From NCBI GenBank assembly GCA_034406715.1, contig CP137864.1, positions 930,001 through 994,000 of the forward strand: 64,000 bases of DNA, written 5' to 3'. The position numbers and the translations under genes were made by a program. The notes under the pieces were generated by a model. That model was not told the origin of the DNA. It ran no database searches and was given only the letters and a program-made list of their open reading frames with translations. Below, piece by piece: positions 43,401-54,284 of this stretch (the stretch's first letter is position 1; each line of letters begins with the position of its first letter). The DNA comes from Rhodotorula mucilaginosa (lineage: Eukaryota; Basidiomycota; Microbotryomycetes; Sporidiobolales; Sporidiobolaceae).

Positions 43401-45297
43401 TCAAAGTCTCCGATTTCCTTTGCGTCGGTGTTGGCGTGGGTTTTGAGGTTCCCGAAAGCCATGTACTTTTGGAGGTGCGGCTCCCACACGAGCATCTCGC
43501 CATCGAGGATCACGCTGTCGGTGGGGACGCGGCTGCGTCAGTCTGGATCTTTAGAAAAGTCGGGCGGTGTAGGTCTTACTCCTCGACATCCTCGTGGATC
43601 GCGTCGCCGAGACAGGGGGTGAGTGAGCCGGTCGACGCGTCTTCCCCGTACAGGTACGTGTAATCATTGGCGTGCCTGGTTTCGCCCAGTCGTAAGTCTA
43701 TGGTGACGCGCAAAAGATGATCACGAGTTCAAAATAACTACGCACCTCGAGAAGTACTTGAACTGTTTGTCGCGCTTGTGGAGTTGAATGCGCTCGCCGT
43801 CGAGCTTTTCCTCGAGGATGAATTCGCGATTCGCGTATTCTCCCGGCTCGAGCTGACGAGCGGGGTCGAATCCGCTCCGGGCGCGATGCATGGCCTTGAC
43901 GACGTCCTCGAGGTGGGAGTGGGAACGCCAGCACAGCATCGGTTTGAACTTCTGCATCAGCTTGACCATTTTGGCCTGTTTTCAAGGGGGGCCAAGCCCC
44001 ATGTCAGGACGTGGAGATTCCGCTGCGGGGTAGCGGGAGGACGCACCTCTTTCGGAACGCGATAGTCGGGGTCGTAGAGGTCGTAGCAGACCTTCATGAT
44101 GTCGGAGCACGTGTTGAAGACGCTCATCGCGTCCGGGTGCAGGCGGTCGAGGATGGTCTTTTCGCCCACGCCAATCTTCAGATCTAGAGGCGGATACACG
44201 CATGTCGTGTGAGCGGTACTAGTCGCGGCCAGGCCAACCAACGCGAGAAACTCACCGCGGAGGATGATACGGATCAGCCACTTCATCTCGCCCGGAGTCA
44301 TTGTCGCCACGCAACGCTTCAAGATTTTCGCGTGTTCGGCACTGCATGTCAAAGGGGTCGTCGGTTCACCAAGTCTCAGGAGCCCCGGTCGAGGGAACTC
44401 ACGCCAAGCTGCGCTTCTGCCCGTCCTCTCCGACACTCCTCGTCGAGCTGAGCTTGTCGAGAACCTCGTTGACCGTCTCGATGGTCGTTGTGCTCCTGGA
44501 CACGGTGACAGTCGAGCGGCTCTTGATCACCTCGTACGCGACCGAGCTGCATTCGTCCGGTGACATGAGCCGCCACGGTTCCAGCGGCGCCGGCCCTGCA
44601 GAGGGAGGAAACTCACGCAAATTCGCCTGCTCCGGGCTGCGGACTCGGGAGAGAACCGATCAGGCGCTGCCGAACCGAGGCGAGGCTGATAGCAAGACTT
44701 ACATCGTCCTTGGTCGGGGTCTTCCAGTGCTCGAGCTTGATGGCGGCGCTCGAATTGCGCGGGAGGTCGAGCGCGAAGACGAGCGCTTTCGCCAGCTTTT
44801 GCTCCTTCAAGTTGTACGTCCTGCGACGGGTGTCGCGCTGCGTCGGTTGTTCACGAGTTCAGTATGCATGGCAGCGCAGGAATCGGACGGATCCACTAAC
44901 TTCTGGCAGCATCAGGCGGACGACGGGGTACAGGTCGTTGCCGATGCGCTCCCTCCACAGCTGTCCGCGACAGAAGGGGACAGGTAAGTGGCGCATTCGG
45001 GACTGTGCACGAGCAAATGCGCACCTTGAAGAAATGCTCCAGCATCTGTCCCTTCGTCTCTGCCTTGTTCTTCTGTTTCATCCGGGTCGCCTTTTCGAGT
45101 TCGTCGTAGATGCTGCACAAGACGCCGAACGGCAGCTGGGCCGTGTTGTACACGACTTCTGGCTTGGTAATGTCGTCCGGCTGTGCACGCTGCAGCACGT
45201 CGGGCATGTCCTCGTCGTCCTTCATCATGTCGTCGCCCTGAGCCGGAGGCGGGGCAGCAGGCAACGACTTGCGCTTCGCATAGTGAGGCTTGGGCAT
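40402..45297 (-). CDS. LIG4: DNA ligase IV
   Basis: About 25 exons and 1101 residues. Exons from the right: 45297..45025, 44960..44901, 44837..44703, 44636..44617, 44546..44403, 44341..44256, 44183..44047, 43975..43746, 43675..43580, 43514..43387, 43313..43115, 43044..42962, 42895..42766, 42695..42636, 42571..42461, 42395..42253, 42194..42144, 42087..42033, 41971..41858, 41777..41671, 41605..41506, 41444..40830, 40762..40743, 40675..40558, 40492..40402. It seals double-strand breaks in non-homologous end joining with XRCC4/Lif1. The catalytic Lys lies in FILEEKLDGERIQLHK (near residue 342); motifs DVILDGEMLVWEP, GEGLVVKHPLSKYTLGG, EPAWIKIKPEY and FAKVGSGFSRAAY follow. Tandem BRCT domains end the protein (LFAGTTFC, CDVVSPAWVQDSIAAS, LTHIIVTKLVP, IVTTDWIEAC). 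The linker between BRCTs is acidic and long. Exon 20's acceptor is uncertain. An upstream in-frame ATG at 45438 is possible but lies only 70 bp from the neighbour's stop. Confidence 0.95.
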
Positions 45298-45475
45298 GGC
45301 TCGAAGCGTCGAGCGTTCAGCTCCACAAAGGCCTGCTACACCCTCGACTCGCAGCAGTGGGCGGGGCGCAGACGAGAGAGAGGAGAGGTTGGCTGACGAC
45401 ACGAGCCCGACGCGGCGGCGGACTTTGAATTTTGACATTCCGAGATGTCAACTTGCTCTAGACTCTCATATACGC

Positions 45476-45489
45476 TCTCTCTCTCTCTG
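45476..45489. repeat. (CT)n microsatellite
   Basis: Seven CT units in the short gap between the RWD gene stop and the LIG4 leader, probably part of the LIG4 promoter. Confidence 0.7.
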
Positions 45490-45507
45490 GGGGGACTGGC
45501 CGGAGTG

Positions 45508-46756
45508 TTACTTTTGTAGCTTCATTGCAGTCAGAAACACATCCTCTAACCCAGCAGATCGCATGCTGCGCGCGTGATTCGCGGGTCAGTCTTTTGCTTC
45601 CAAGGAACGAGGAGGATCGCTGCAGGACGTACAGCTCGCCCAGCTCGTTCAAACCTTCAACCTCGCGAGCACCGACTTTGGTCGTATCATCGGCGTCGAG
45701 TACTCTGCCGAGGTGCGAACGAGTCCGGACCGTCCAAAGCGGCGCGTCTCGGACCGAAACGTCGGCGGGCGGGTCCACCTTTTCGCCGTCGATCTCGCAC
45801 CGGACTTGGAGCGCCTTCCACTGCCACGACTTGACAATCTGGACAAAGGCGTCGACGTTGTGGGCGAGCCCTTCGGCGACGATCACGCCCGGATAGCTGA
45901 TCGGTCGTGCGGGAGTAAAGGTTAGCGGCCGTCCCGAATTCGCAACCAAGGAAGGGGAACTTGAACTCACCCAGGTCTCGAGAGTACCCAGAGCTGGAGC
46001 TCGTGACTCCATGCGACGATATCTTTGCGTTTGCTCGTCGCCAGCAAATGGTGCGACCACATCAGGACGACTTTGAGCTGCAGCGGCTCGTGTCCTACGC
46101 GGCGCAGACGAGGTCCAAAAAGGTCATCAGCACCCGTGCTTCTGAGGATGCAAAGACGTAGACAACTCGTACCGCGTTTTTCCGAGCCCTGCGAAGCATT
46201 TTTGGCTGCGACAGCGGGGGCGGCGGCGGGCGGATGGGCAGCAAGATGCTCTTGTAGAGCAGTGTAGACGGTAAAGACAGGTAAAGGAGCGCCTGTGGAG
46301 CAACCAGATAAGCAATTGTGGCCCAACTCTGGACAGTCAAGCGCTCCAACGTCAGAAATCGCGCACCTTCGCTCGCGATCCGTTTTTGAACTGCTTCAAA
46401 CTCGCGCGTCAACTGCGCCTGGTCCTCCCTTTCTAGTCCGGCGCAGTGTAGTGTCATATGTGGCAGATCGGCCTCTTCGGAATACTGGACGGCGAGCTCT
46501 GCCCGGTCGCAGAGGAGGAGCGAAAGCCCAGGTCGGGGGAGCTGCACGGTCACGTCGTCTGTTGTCGTTTCGCCGGCCAAGACGGGCTGTAACCAACCTC
46601 GGTTCAGCCCCCTTTGTCCAACATAGCTGCATTTGCGCGGCGGGTCTCACTCACCTCCCAAGCGACGCGTGCGTCATCGTCGTCCCAGGCGAGTTCACCG
46701 TCGAGGAGGCTCGAGGTCAGGACGAGCAGCTCTTCGTGGATAGCATCGAGCTGCAT
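45508..46756 (-). CDS. RWD and DUF1115 domain protein (RWDD2-like)
   Basis: Five exons from the right: 46756..46655, 46586..46367, 46292..45971, 45896..45633, 45565..45508; 321 residues. The N-terminus is an RWD fold (MQLDAIHEELLVLTSSLLDG, PGLSLLLCDRAELAVQYSEE, ADLPHMTLHCAGLEREDQAQ). The C-terminal domain, shared with Prp3 and RWDD2 proteins, reads VVLMWSHHLLATSKRKDIVA, WSHELQLWVLSRPGYPGVIV, AEGLAHNVDAFVQIVKSWQW and KALQVRCEI, and the protein ends ELLMRSAGLEDVFLTAMKLQ plus K. The molecular role of RWDD2 proteins is unknown; the RWD fold usually binds proteins. An Ala/Pro-rich insert separates the two domains. Phase supports all four introns. Confidence 0.9.
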
Positions 46757-47097
46757 CAGGTGATCGCAGCGAGTCTCGCTTCCAAAGCCGCCTCGCCTAG
46801 CATGCGCGTGAGCGACTTGTTGATGGAAGTATGAGTAGAGAAGGCGAAGAGACGAGCAGGCCAGACTGCAATGTTTGTTCTCGACGAAAGGGACTGAGAG
46901 AGCGGGAGCGAGACTTCTCTTCAGACAGTATGGTACAGGCGAAAAGCGGACTGAAGGCCTTGCGTTGGGCGAGCATATAGCGAGGCGCAAACCCTGAAAA
47001 CGCAATTTTCGTTCTCGAAAATGCGGTCCATGGCCGGAAGCTCCACGGTCGCCTCTATATGTCGCTCAAGGGAGTGCATTGCGGGTAACAACGAGAA
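46757..47097. other. intergenic region, tandem leftward genes
   Basis: 341 bp between the stop of the Rdx gene and the start of the RWD gene. It holds the RWD gene promoter and the Rdx 3' end, with an A/T-rich hairpin at 47005-47022. Confidence 0.4.
47005..47022. repeat. short perfect hairpin
   Basis: ATTTTCG, a TTCT loop, and CGAAAAT form a 7-bp perfect stem about 75 bp past the Rdx gene stop codon. It may belong to the 3' UTR. Confidence 0.5.
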
Positions 47098-48095
47098 TCA
47101 CATGCACCGATATCGCGGCGCAAAGTCATCCTCCGTCAGCGGTTTCAGCGGTTGTTCCGCCAACGCCGACAAGTCCACATCCTCGGCCGACTTCGGAGGG
47201 ACCGCCGACCTTTGCATCTCCGCGGTGGTATTGGCTGGCGTCGTATCCGGTTCAGTAGCCGGGATTTGCGGCTGCGTTGACGATAAAGTCGAAGCGACCG
47301 GCTTGTCGCTGTGCCCGAGATTCTGTGACGGGGCAATCAGGTTCCGGATTCGTTGTTTCTGGCGGTCGGGTACAGCATCTCCTCTGTCAGTTCTGCACAT
47401 CGGTCTTGACGATAAGGAGGTGCAACGATAAGGAGGTGCAAAACTCACGAGTTCTTTCATCTCTGGGAAGCGGCCCTCGATCTTGCGATCCCAGACTAGC
47501 TCCCAGCCTCGCCATCGCTCCTCCTTCCCCTTGTTCGCCGTCGGGTACGGACCCTGCACCTCTTTTGCTGCCGAGTCGCCGAGTAGCAGCCAGACCCGAA
47601 AGCGACCGCCAGTCTCGGGCGCATTCCGCGGCACGAGAGAGATGGACTTGAGGCCGGATGCGACGGGCGCAGCGCGCGGAGTCTCGTCGGACGAGGCGTC
47701 GACGCTCGGCGGAAAAGTCAAGAAGAGCTCAGTCTGCGTCCACGTCGCGCGGTGCAGCCATCTGGGTGCGCGCGTGACCAGGGCCCACTTGATCAGTCGA
47801 GAGTCGAGAGCTTTGAGAGTGGCGCGAGGCACCCCGGAAGAGGCGGACGACGAGCTTGAGCGTACCTGCACCGATCGCAGAACTCGATGATCACTCTGGG
47901 CGCTTCTCCATCCGAGCTCCCGAGCTCTGGTGGTTCAAAGGTCGAAGGGTCGAGGAGCGTGGTCTGCGGCGGCGTCGCTGTGCTCGTCGACGCGGACGCG
48001 GACGTGGACGAGGGCGGTGCGGGCAAGCAGTCGGTACAGGCCGGTGCACTAGTGGCTGTGCTCGCTATGGGTGCTGGCATGGTGTGCTCGGACAT
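47098..48095 (-). CDS. SelW/Rdx-family thioredoxin-fold protein (Cys form)
   Basis: Three exons from the right: 48095..47866, 47761..47449, 47358..47098; 267 residues. The Rdx domain opens with APRVIIEFCDRC, interrupted by an intron, then RWLHRATWTQTELFLTFP, SLVPRNAPETGGRFRVWLLL, WDRKIEGRFPEMKEL and KQRIRNLIAPSQNLGHSD. The CxxC motif and the following WLHRA-type helix match the selenoprotein W/T/H family; fungi have Cys in place of selenocysteine. These proteins are thought to have redox roles, though substrates are unclear. The domain is flanked by a Ser/Thr/Pro-rich N-terminus of about 65 residues and an 80-residue C-terminal tail. The start is 104 bp from that of the divergent dehydrogenase. 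Confidence 0.9.
47410..47441. repeat. perfect 2 x 16-nt tandem duplication
   Basis: CGATAAGGAGGTGCAA occurs twice head to tail inside the second intron of the Rdx gene, so it does not alter the protein. It looks like a recent small duplication. Confidence 0.85.
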
Positions 48096-48199
48096 GGTGA
48101 TGTAATCCAACTCCGAGTTCGGACAACTTGTGGGGAACTCAGCTCTTCTCCTCCTTTCTATTCGCTCTCTATTGCAGAAAGCAACACCCGACAGCCAGT
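48096..48199. promoter_or_regulatory. very short divergent promoter Rdx gene / dehydrogenase
   Basis: 104 bp between the two start codons; both promoters must fit here or extend into coding sequence. Pyrimidine-rich toward the rightward gene. Confidence 0.5.
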
Positions 48200-49728
48200 A
48201 TGAAGACCGTCGTCGTATCGAGCAAGGGCAACACCGAAGTCCGCGACGTCCCCGTCCCCGAACCAGGAGCGGGCGAGGTTGTCGTCAAGGTGCGTCAACC
48301 TTCCTGCACTCGTCTAGCACGCTCTCTACTCGCTGACAAGCGCTATCGAAGGGCAGACCTCGGCCATCGCATTGAACCCGACCGATTGGAAGCACCGCGA
48401 CTTTCTCGCGCCGCCGGGCAGTTGGTTGGGTTGCGACTTTGCAGGAAAGGTCGAAAAAGTCGGGTCGGGCGTCGACAACGTCCGCGTCGGAGACCGCGTC
48501 GCCGCTTTCGTTCACGGAGGACAGTGGGAAGGCGAGGGGAGCTTTGCCGAGTATGTCAAGGCGCAGGCGGGCCTCGTCTGGCGCGTCCCGGACAACCTCT
48601 CGGACGAGGAGGCAGCCGCCGCGGGTGGCATCGGACCTTGTACGCATGTCCGCCACGACCCCCGATACCGGATTCTTCCCTCTGACCTTGCTCTTGCGTC
48701 CACCCGTCCCGCAGGGACCGCGATTCAGGCGCTGTACATGCGCCTCGGACTCAATCTCCCCAACTCGCCGAGCAAGGACCGCGAGCCCATCCTGGTCTGG
48801 GGTGGTTCAACCTCGGTCGGCCTCTACGCGCTCCAGCTCTTGAAGGCCTCGGGCTACACGCCCATCTCGGTCTCGAGCGAGAAGAACTTTGACCTCGTCA
48901 AAAAGTTTGGCGCGGCGGCCGTCTTTGACTGTGAGCCCTCTGACGCGGTTCCTCCATGTTTCTCTCTTCTCGATGCCGCTCTGAGGAAGACCCTCCTTGA
49001 CGAGCGATCCCTGACCTCCCACGCTGCTTCGACAGACAACGACCCGGAGACTCCAGCCAAGGTCGCAAAGGCGTACCCGTCATTGCAGTACGGCCTCGAC
49101 TGCATCTCGGAGGGCAAGACGACGGTCTCGATCGTCAAGGCCATCGCTGCGGCCAAGGGTATTGGTCGCGTCGTGAGTCGCAAGGCCGCTCTCTCTCTGT
49201 CTCCAAACTCCGCAGCTCGATTGTTGACAGAGATCTTGCCGCTATCAGGTCACGTTGCTCGTCAACAAGGACTCGGAGATCAAGGAGTACGCCGACAAGG
49301 TCAAGGTCGAGATGACGCTCGTCTGTGAGTGCTCAAACCGGGGGACAAGGCGAGATGCACCAGGACTGACAAACCGATCATCCGCATCTCTTCTCACTCG
49401 ACTCGGCAGACACCGTTCTCGGCGTCGAGTTTGACTGGCCGGGGATGACCTTCCCCGCCATGCCCAATGACAAGACTCGCATGGAGGAGTGGTGCTCCAA
49501 GTACCTCCCCGAGTTGTTCCAGTCCGGCACGATCAAACCGAACCCGATCCAGTCCTTCTCGGGAGGACTCGACAACATCACCGAGGGCTTGAACTATATC
49601 AAGGAGGGAAAGGTAACGAAGCACCGAGTTCTCTTCGCGGTACCCACGCCCCAAGAAGGAGCGCTGCTGACCATCCGTACCCCGAACGTGACCAGAACCG
49701 CGGCGTCAAGGTCACCTACAAGATCTAA
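48200..49728 (+). CDS. zinc-type alcohol dehydrogenase / enoyl reductase family protein
   Basis: Seven exons: 48200..48289, 48357..48639, 48715..48930, 49036..49172, 49249..49324, 49410..49612, 49696..49728; 345 residues. Medium-chain dehydrogenase/reductase layout: a GroES-like N-terminus (TEVRDVPVPEPGAGEVVVK, TSAIALNPTDWKHRDF, GCDFAGKVEKVGSG, VGDRVAAFVHGG) and a Rossmann domain (ILVWGGSTSVGLYALQLLKA, YTPISVSSEKNFDLVKKFGA). Structural zinc cysteines and the catalytic His-Glu of true alcohol dehydrogenases are absent, which places it with the quinone oxidoreductase/trans-enoyl reductase-like group (ToxD-type), using NADPH. The substrate is unknown. It ends with NRGVKVTYKI, typical of the family. 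Confidence 0.93.
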
Positions 49729-50069
49729 AGCAAGTGTTTGCGACCTTACGACGGTCCGGCGGATCTTGCGTAGCCTTCACTGCTCTGATCCACCTCTTGT
49801 GTATATAAAGGTAGCTTGCAAAGAAGGCATAGTACACGAATGCTTTCAGTGGAGTGCTTTCGTAGTGGGATAAGCATTGCTTACGGCAGGAACGGCGCTA
49901 CAAAGGGAGAAAGCTGGATCATGAGATATGGAGGCAGGGGTGTAGACATGCCGCGGAACAGGCGGCTAGAGACATGTGAGCAAAAACAAGCAGGTATCGA
50001 CATGCGTAGAGATGACATGAAACAGGAAAAGACGGAATCGGGAGAGGGCGGGAGCAAGGAGTTCCGACG
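49729..50069. other. convergent intergenic region
   Basis: 341 bp between the stops of the dehydrogenase and the FHA gene, so only 3' ends are expected. A TATATAAA stretch lies near 49803, a possible polyadenylation-type element. No ORF with a domain. Confidence 0.4.
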
Positions 50070-53000
50070 TTACGCGGGCCCGAGGAGGGAGTCACAGGCG
50101 GTGAGGCCTGCGACGGCACCGACGACGCCGGTCAGGACGCCGATCGTGAAGGACTTGAAGGGGAAGCTGAGGCGGCGACGTTTCGGGTTGCCCTGGTCGG
50201 CCGGCGCGCGCATTCCGACGCTGTTCTCGTTCGAGGCGACACCTTCTTGCGCAGCTGCGTCACGGCTCTCGCGCTCGAGCCAGTCGGTCAGGCCATCGGA
50301 ATCGACATCCGAGAAGCGACGCTTGCGCGAACGGAGGGGTGACTCTGGGTCCAGCTCGGACACTGTGTGCGCCGGAGGGATGTCAGCGCCTTGTGAGACT
50401 GTACACGCAACGTAGGTCGCCAAGAGACGGTTGTAGCCGATGAAAGGCGTTCGTAAAGGAGACCCGACGCACCATCTGATTCCGAGTTGGCCTTCTCAGG
50501 CAGGTCTTGGACGTGGAGTTGGAAGCCTTTCCCAGAGTCGTAGTCGTCTCCAGCAGGGTCCCCTCCGTTGTACGAGAACTGGTCATCGACCTCCTCCTCG
50601 AGATCTTCTTCTCCGTCCCCCAACGACTCGTTAACGCGTTCGCTCGACTCGGAATACGCAGAGTTGATTTCGTCAACGTCCGCTTCCTCCTGCTCCTCCT
50701 CGTCGTCGTCGTCAACTTGGCTCGAACCAGAGCGAGCGTCCGAATCATCCTCCTCGTCGTCGGACATAGCGTCGAGGTCGATCGGGTTCTCGGCGAGATC
50801 CTTCAACATGCCGAGGATTACAGCAGCGAGGCGAGGCTCCTTCTGGTCGATCACGTCCAAGAAGGCTCGCGCTTCTTCAAACGGCTGCTGTTCGTCGTCG
50901 CCGTCCTGTTGGTCGTGTTCGGAGTAGCTAGAGTCGACTGCGTCGAAGAAGTCGCCTTCCGCATCGGCCTCGAAATGCGCTTGCCCGTCGACCTCGAATC
51001 CATCTTCCCCGTCGACCTCGAGCTCCTCTTCCTCGTCGACCTCGAATGCGTCTTCGACCTCGACCTCGAACTCATCTTCCTCGTCGGCCTCGACTTCTTG
51101 TTCTTCGTAGACCTCTGATTCGTCTTCGGCGTCGTCTACCTCGGCGGCCTCGACTTCGGCGTCGTCTTCCTCGTCGACCTCGAGTTCTTCTTCAGCCTCG
51201 ACTTCGGAGTCGTGGGCACTCGGCCGCGCTCCCAGCTCCTCATCCTCCGAGAGCGCCTCCTCGGCCGGCGACGACGACCGCTCCTTCGTAGCCTCTGCGA
51301 CCGGAAGCTCCGCTTCGGCTGCAGCCTCGGCGTTGCCGAGCGCCACCTCGTCAATGAAAGCCGAGTCCTCAACGATTTCCGGACCCTGGTCCGAGCGAGC
51401 GCACTGCGAGCCCTCGACAGCTCCGAGGTTGTCGTGCTCGAGGGCGAACGCCATCTCGAGTTCGTCGACCGCTTCGGCGTCTAGCTGGTCAGGGTCTCCT
51501 TCCTCGGCCTGGGCAAGATCGGCGTGCCAGCGGGCGATGAGCTTGTCCTTCTCCTCCTGAGTGGCATCAAGCGCGCGGACGTTGTTGTCCTCCTGGAGTC
51601 GCTCCTGACTGGGCCCGTCACCTTCCCCGACGGCTTGATCGAGCCCAGCACGCCAACGCGAGACGAGGCGGTCCTTCTCATCCTGGGTCGAGACGGGGAC
51701 GGGCGCAAGATCGATGTCGATGTCCTCCGCCTGCAGATCGGGTCCCGCTTGGTCTTGCTCGTCAGCGCCGACGGGATTGAGAAAGACGGACGGCTCGCTG
51801 AACGCGAGCTCGGCGGGGCTAACCGGCTCTGGAGCGGGAGAAGGCAGCAGTTCCGCCCCCGCGTGCCCCGTTGCCACTTCGCCGTCAGCGTCGCGCTCGA
51901 CTTTACTCGAGAACGCCTTGTCGCGCTGCTCCAATGGAAGTAGAGCTCGGCCGGGCGACTCGGACGACAAGTCTTCGAGTTCGAGCAGGGCCTCCTTAAT
52001 ATCGTTCGCCAAGTCGAAGTCGTCCGCCTGGTCCGCCTCGGCGCCGTGATCGAGATGTTTCTCTTGCTCGGGCGCTTCGGCTTCGTGGTCGGAGGAGACG
52101 GGCGACGGCAGGTGGCTCGCCTGGCTGGCGACTTCCAAAACCGTGACCTTTCGAGCGAACTCGACAGCGGCAAGAGCGTCGTCGACCGGACGCGGACTCG
52201 ACGGATCAAGAGGCCCGGGAGGCGGCGTACGGCGCTCCAGCCCTTCGATGACCATGCGCTGGAAGGCAGTCAACGGAGCGTTCTCAACCTCCGCGACGTT
52301 TGGCTTGTCTTCCTGGGTCGTCTTGATCGGCATCTCGGTATCGTCCTCGTCGACGACGGCTTGTTGCTCGGCGCCCTTGTCCGGAAGGGAGAAGGACTCC
52401 TTTGACGACGTCTCGATGAGCTTTGCGAGAGTTTCGATGTTGTCGGACATGGGGAGCGCCTCCTCTTTTCGGGAAAGGCTCATGCCCAAGAAGGCGGGCT
52501 CGCGTTCGGTCTCGTCATCGGTGTCGGCGAGGCTGACGCAGACATCCGTGTCGGTGAGCCCGAAGCCAGTACTGCGGCTGCGAGGCTTCAGGTGGTCGGG
52601 CGCAGGGTCCGCGAGGCTCGCCAAAGGAGGGAGAGGATGGTCCTGCTTGAGCGCCTCCAGCTGCTGATCGGCTGTTTCCTGGGCATAGCGCGCGCCCAGG
52701 AAGTGCGAGAGCGGTCCGCGATGACGTTCCGGCTGGGTCTGCGGCGGCTGGACGTAGCCCTCTTTGATAAGGGTCGAGCGCGGCACGTAACGACGTTCCG
52801 GCTGCGTCTGCGGTTGTTCGGTCATCTCTTTGACGATCTTGTGGATGAGAGGTCCGCGACGAGAATAGCCGATCGTTGGGATGCGCTCAAGCGGCGCCGA
52901 GTCCGGTCGGCCGGCCTGCGTCCGCTTGGTCTTGGAAAGCGGGACCGTCGGCGTAGGCGCAACGTTCGCAACGACCTCGAGAGGCTGACACATGACTGCG

Positions 53001-53505
53001 CGCGAATGAAGGATCAGGATGAGCTGTGGGATACCGACACTGGGTATACATGCAGCCACTCACCTTCACCGCTCTGATCCGGGTCTTGGACCGGTTTGCC
53101 AAAGACGATGGTGTCCCCGGAGTTGATCTGCGAGAACGTCGTCGCGTCCAGGTTAGCTACAACTACAGCGAAAAGATGAAGAAAAGGGGTGAAAGGGCGA
53201 CGCACCCGGTAAGCGACGCCGACTTTGCACTCGTACAAGCTCGTCGGGTCGTCAACTTGCCTGATCCGGACGCCGTTGGTCGACCCGACGTCGGTGATGG
53301 TGGGCGTGTTGCCGTTCCAGGCCAGTTTGGCATGCTTGTTCGACATGACGCGGGTCTTTTCGTTGCGGAACTTGGGCGTGTCAAGTGCGGCGGCGGACGA
53401 GTCTGACTTGGCAGCGCGGCCGAGCGAGAGTTCGCCTTGCGAGCGGGCGTACTGCTTCAGGATGACGCCGGGCGCGCTTCCGGGGAGGCTCAAAGTCAAG
53501 TACAT
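50070..53505 (-). CDS. FHA-domain protein with long acidic region and C-terminal hydrophobic tail
   Basis: Four exons from the right: 53505..53206, 53127..53064, 52995..50473, 50398..50070; 1071 residues. The FHA domain fills residues 1-125: LTLSLPGSAPGVILKQY, ELSLGRA, RVMSNKHAKLAWNG, TITDVGSTNGVRI, INSGDTIVFGKPV, with the Gly-Arg, Ser-x-x-His and Asn-Gly residues that bind phosphothreonine. About 850 residues of disordered, Glu/Asp-rich sequence follow, densest around residues 640-800. The end has a basic patch (RSRKRRFSDVD, KRRRLSF) and a hydrophobic stretch FTIGVLTGVVGAVAGLTA, five residues from the C-terminus, like a tail anchor. FHA plus tail anchor recalls SLMAP/Far9/Far10 of STRIPAK at the ER or nuclear envelope, but there is no obvious coiled coil, so this is only a suggestion. 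A further upstream leader exon is possible. Confidence 0.85.
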
Positions 53506-54284
53506 TTCGCGAGTGTTGTCGTGCTGGCCCAGCTCGGCGTTGTGCGCCGTCGAGATAAGCCAACTGATGAGAAGCGGACGGGAGGTGGGGCTTCACTTGG
53601 AGAGCCTCGAGCGGCGACAGGGGCGCTGTGGGCGGGTGAGCGCTGTAGCTAGGAGGCTCTTGGCTCTATCTCTGTGCCTCTCCAGGCGCACACGCCGCCG
53701 TCAGAGCGGAGCGAGTGGGTGGAAGGAGGAAGAGCTTGCGGTCAGCCATTCGGAACGACCCGAAGTCACGATACGGAGGGGCGCACTGGCTCCTTGCGCG
53801 CTACCAGGGCTAAGCAGGTCTAAGATAAGCCTTGCTATGTATCTGGGCAGCCCTACGAGCCCACGTGCGTCGATGCCTTCTGCGACACCTTCACGACCAC
53901 CGACTGCAATCGCCTCAAAAAAGCTCATGCGACCACGACTTCATGGATCAGCTTTCGATCTGGCTCCAGGTGTCTGGAGAGAACTACGTGATACACTGCG
54001 CCCGGTTGCGCCTCCAAACAAGCGATGCCGCCGCGCCGGCCTTGTTCTTCTGGCCTCCTCTCGCTTTGGCGTTTTGCGTGCACGGTCCCCTCGCTTCACT
54101 CCCCACGTCACTCGGCTGCGATCGAGCGTCCTCCAGACAGCTACACGAGCTCTTCTCCGTAACAAGACGGCTGGCGTACAGCCGGCGACCTGCTCTGTCA
54201 TCACTTTCGAGCTTCCCTGCCTCGTGGCGACTTTTTCCCGTCGTCTAAAGTTGCCTTCGGCATCACCGGACCAGCTCACTCAAC
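53506..54284. promoter_or_regulatory. long divergent region, FHA gene / seven-helix protein
   Basis: 779 bp between the start codons. It holds both promoters. Open frames occur on both strands but none shows a domain, a membrane pattern or consistent splice sites, so I annotate no gene here. The GCTTCTCATCAG sequence near 53550 (minus strand) could be the acceptor of an FHA leader intron. Confidence 0.4.

Noticed and set aside
53701-54279. Open frames on both strands in the FHA / seven-helix divergent region
   Set aside because: No domain, no membrane pattern and no consistent exon linkage; treated as promoter DNA.
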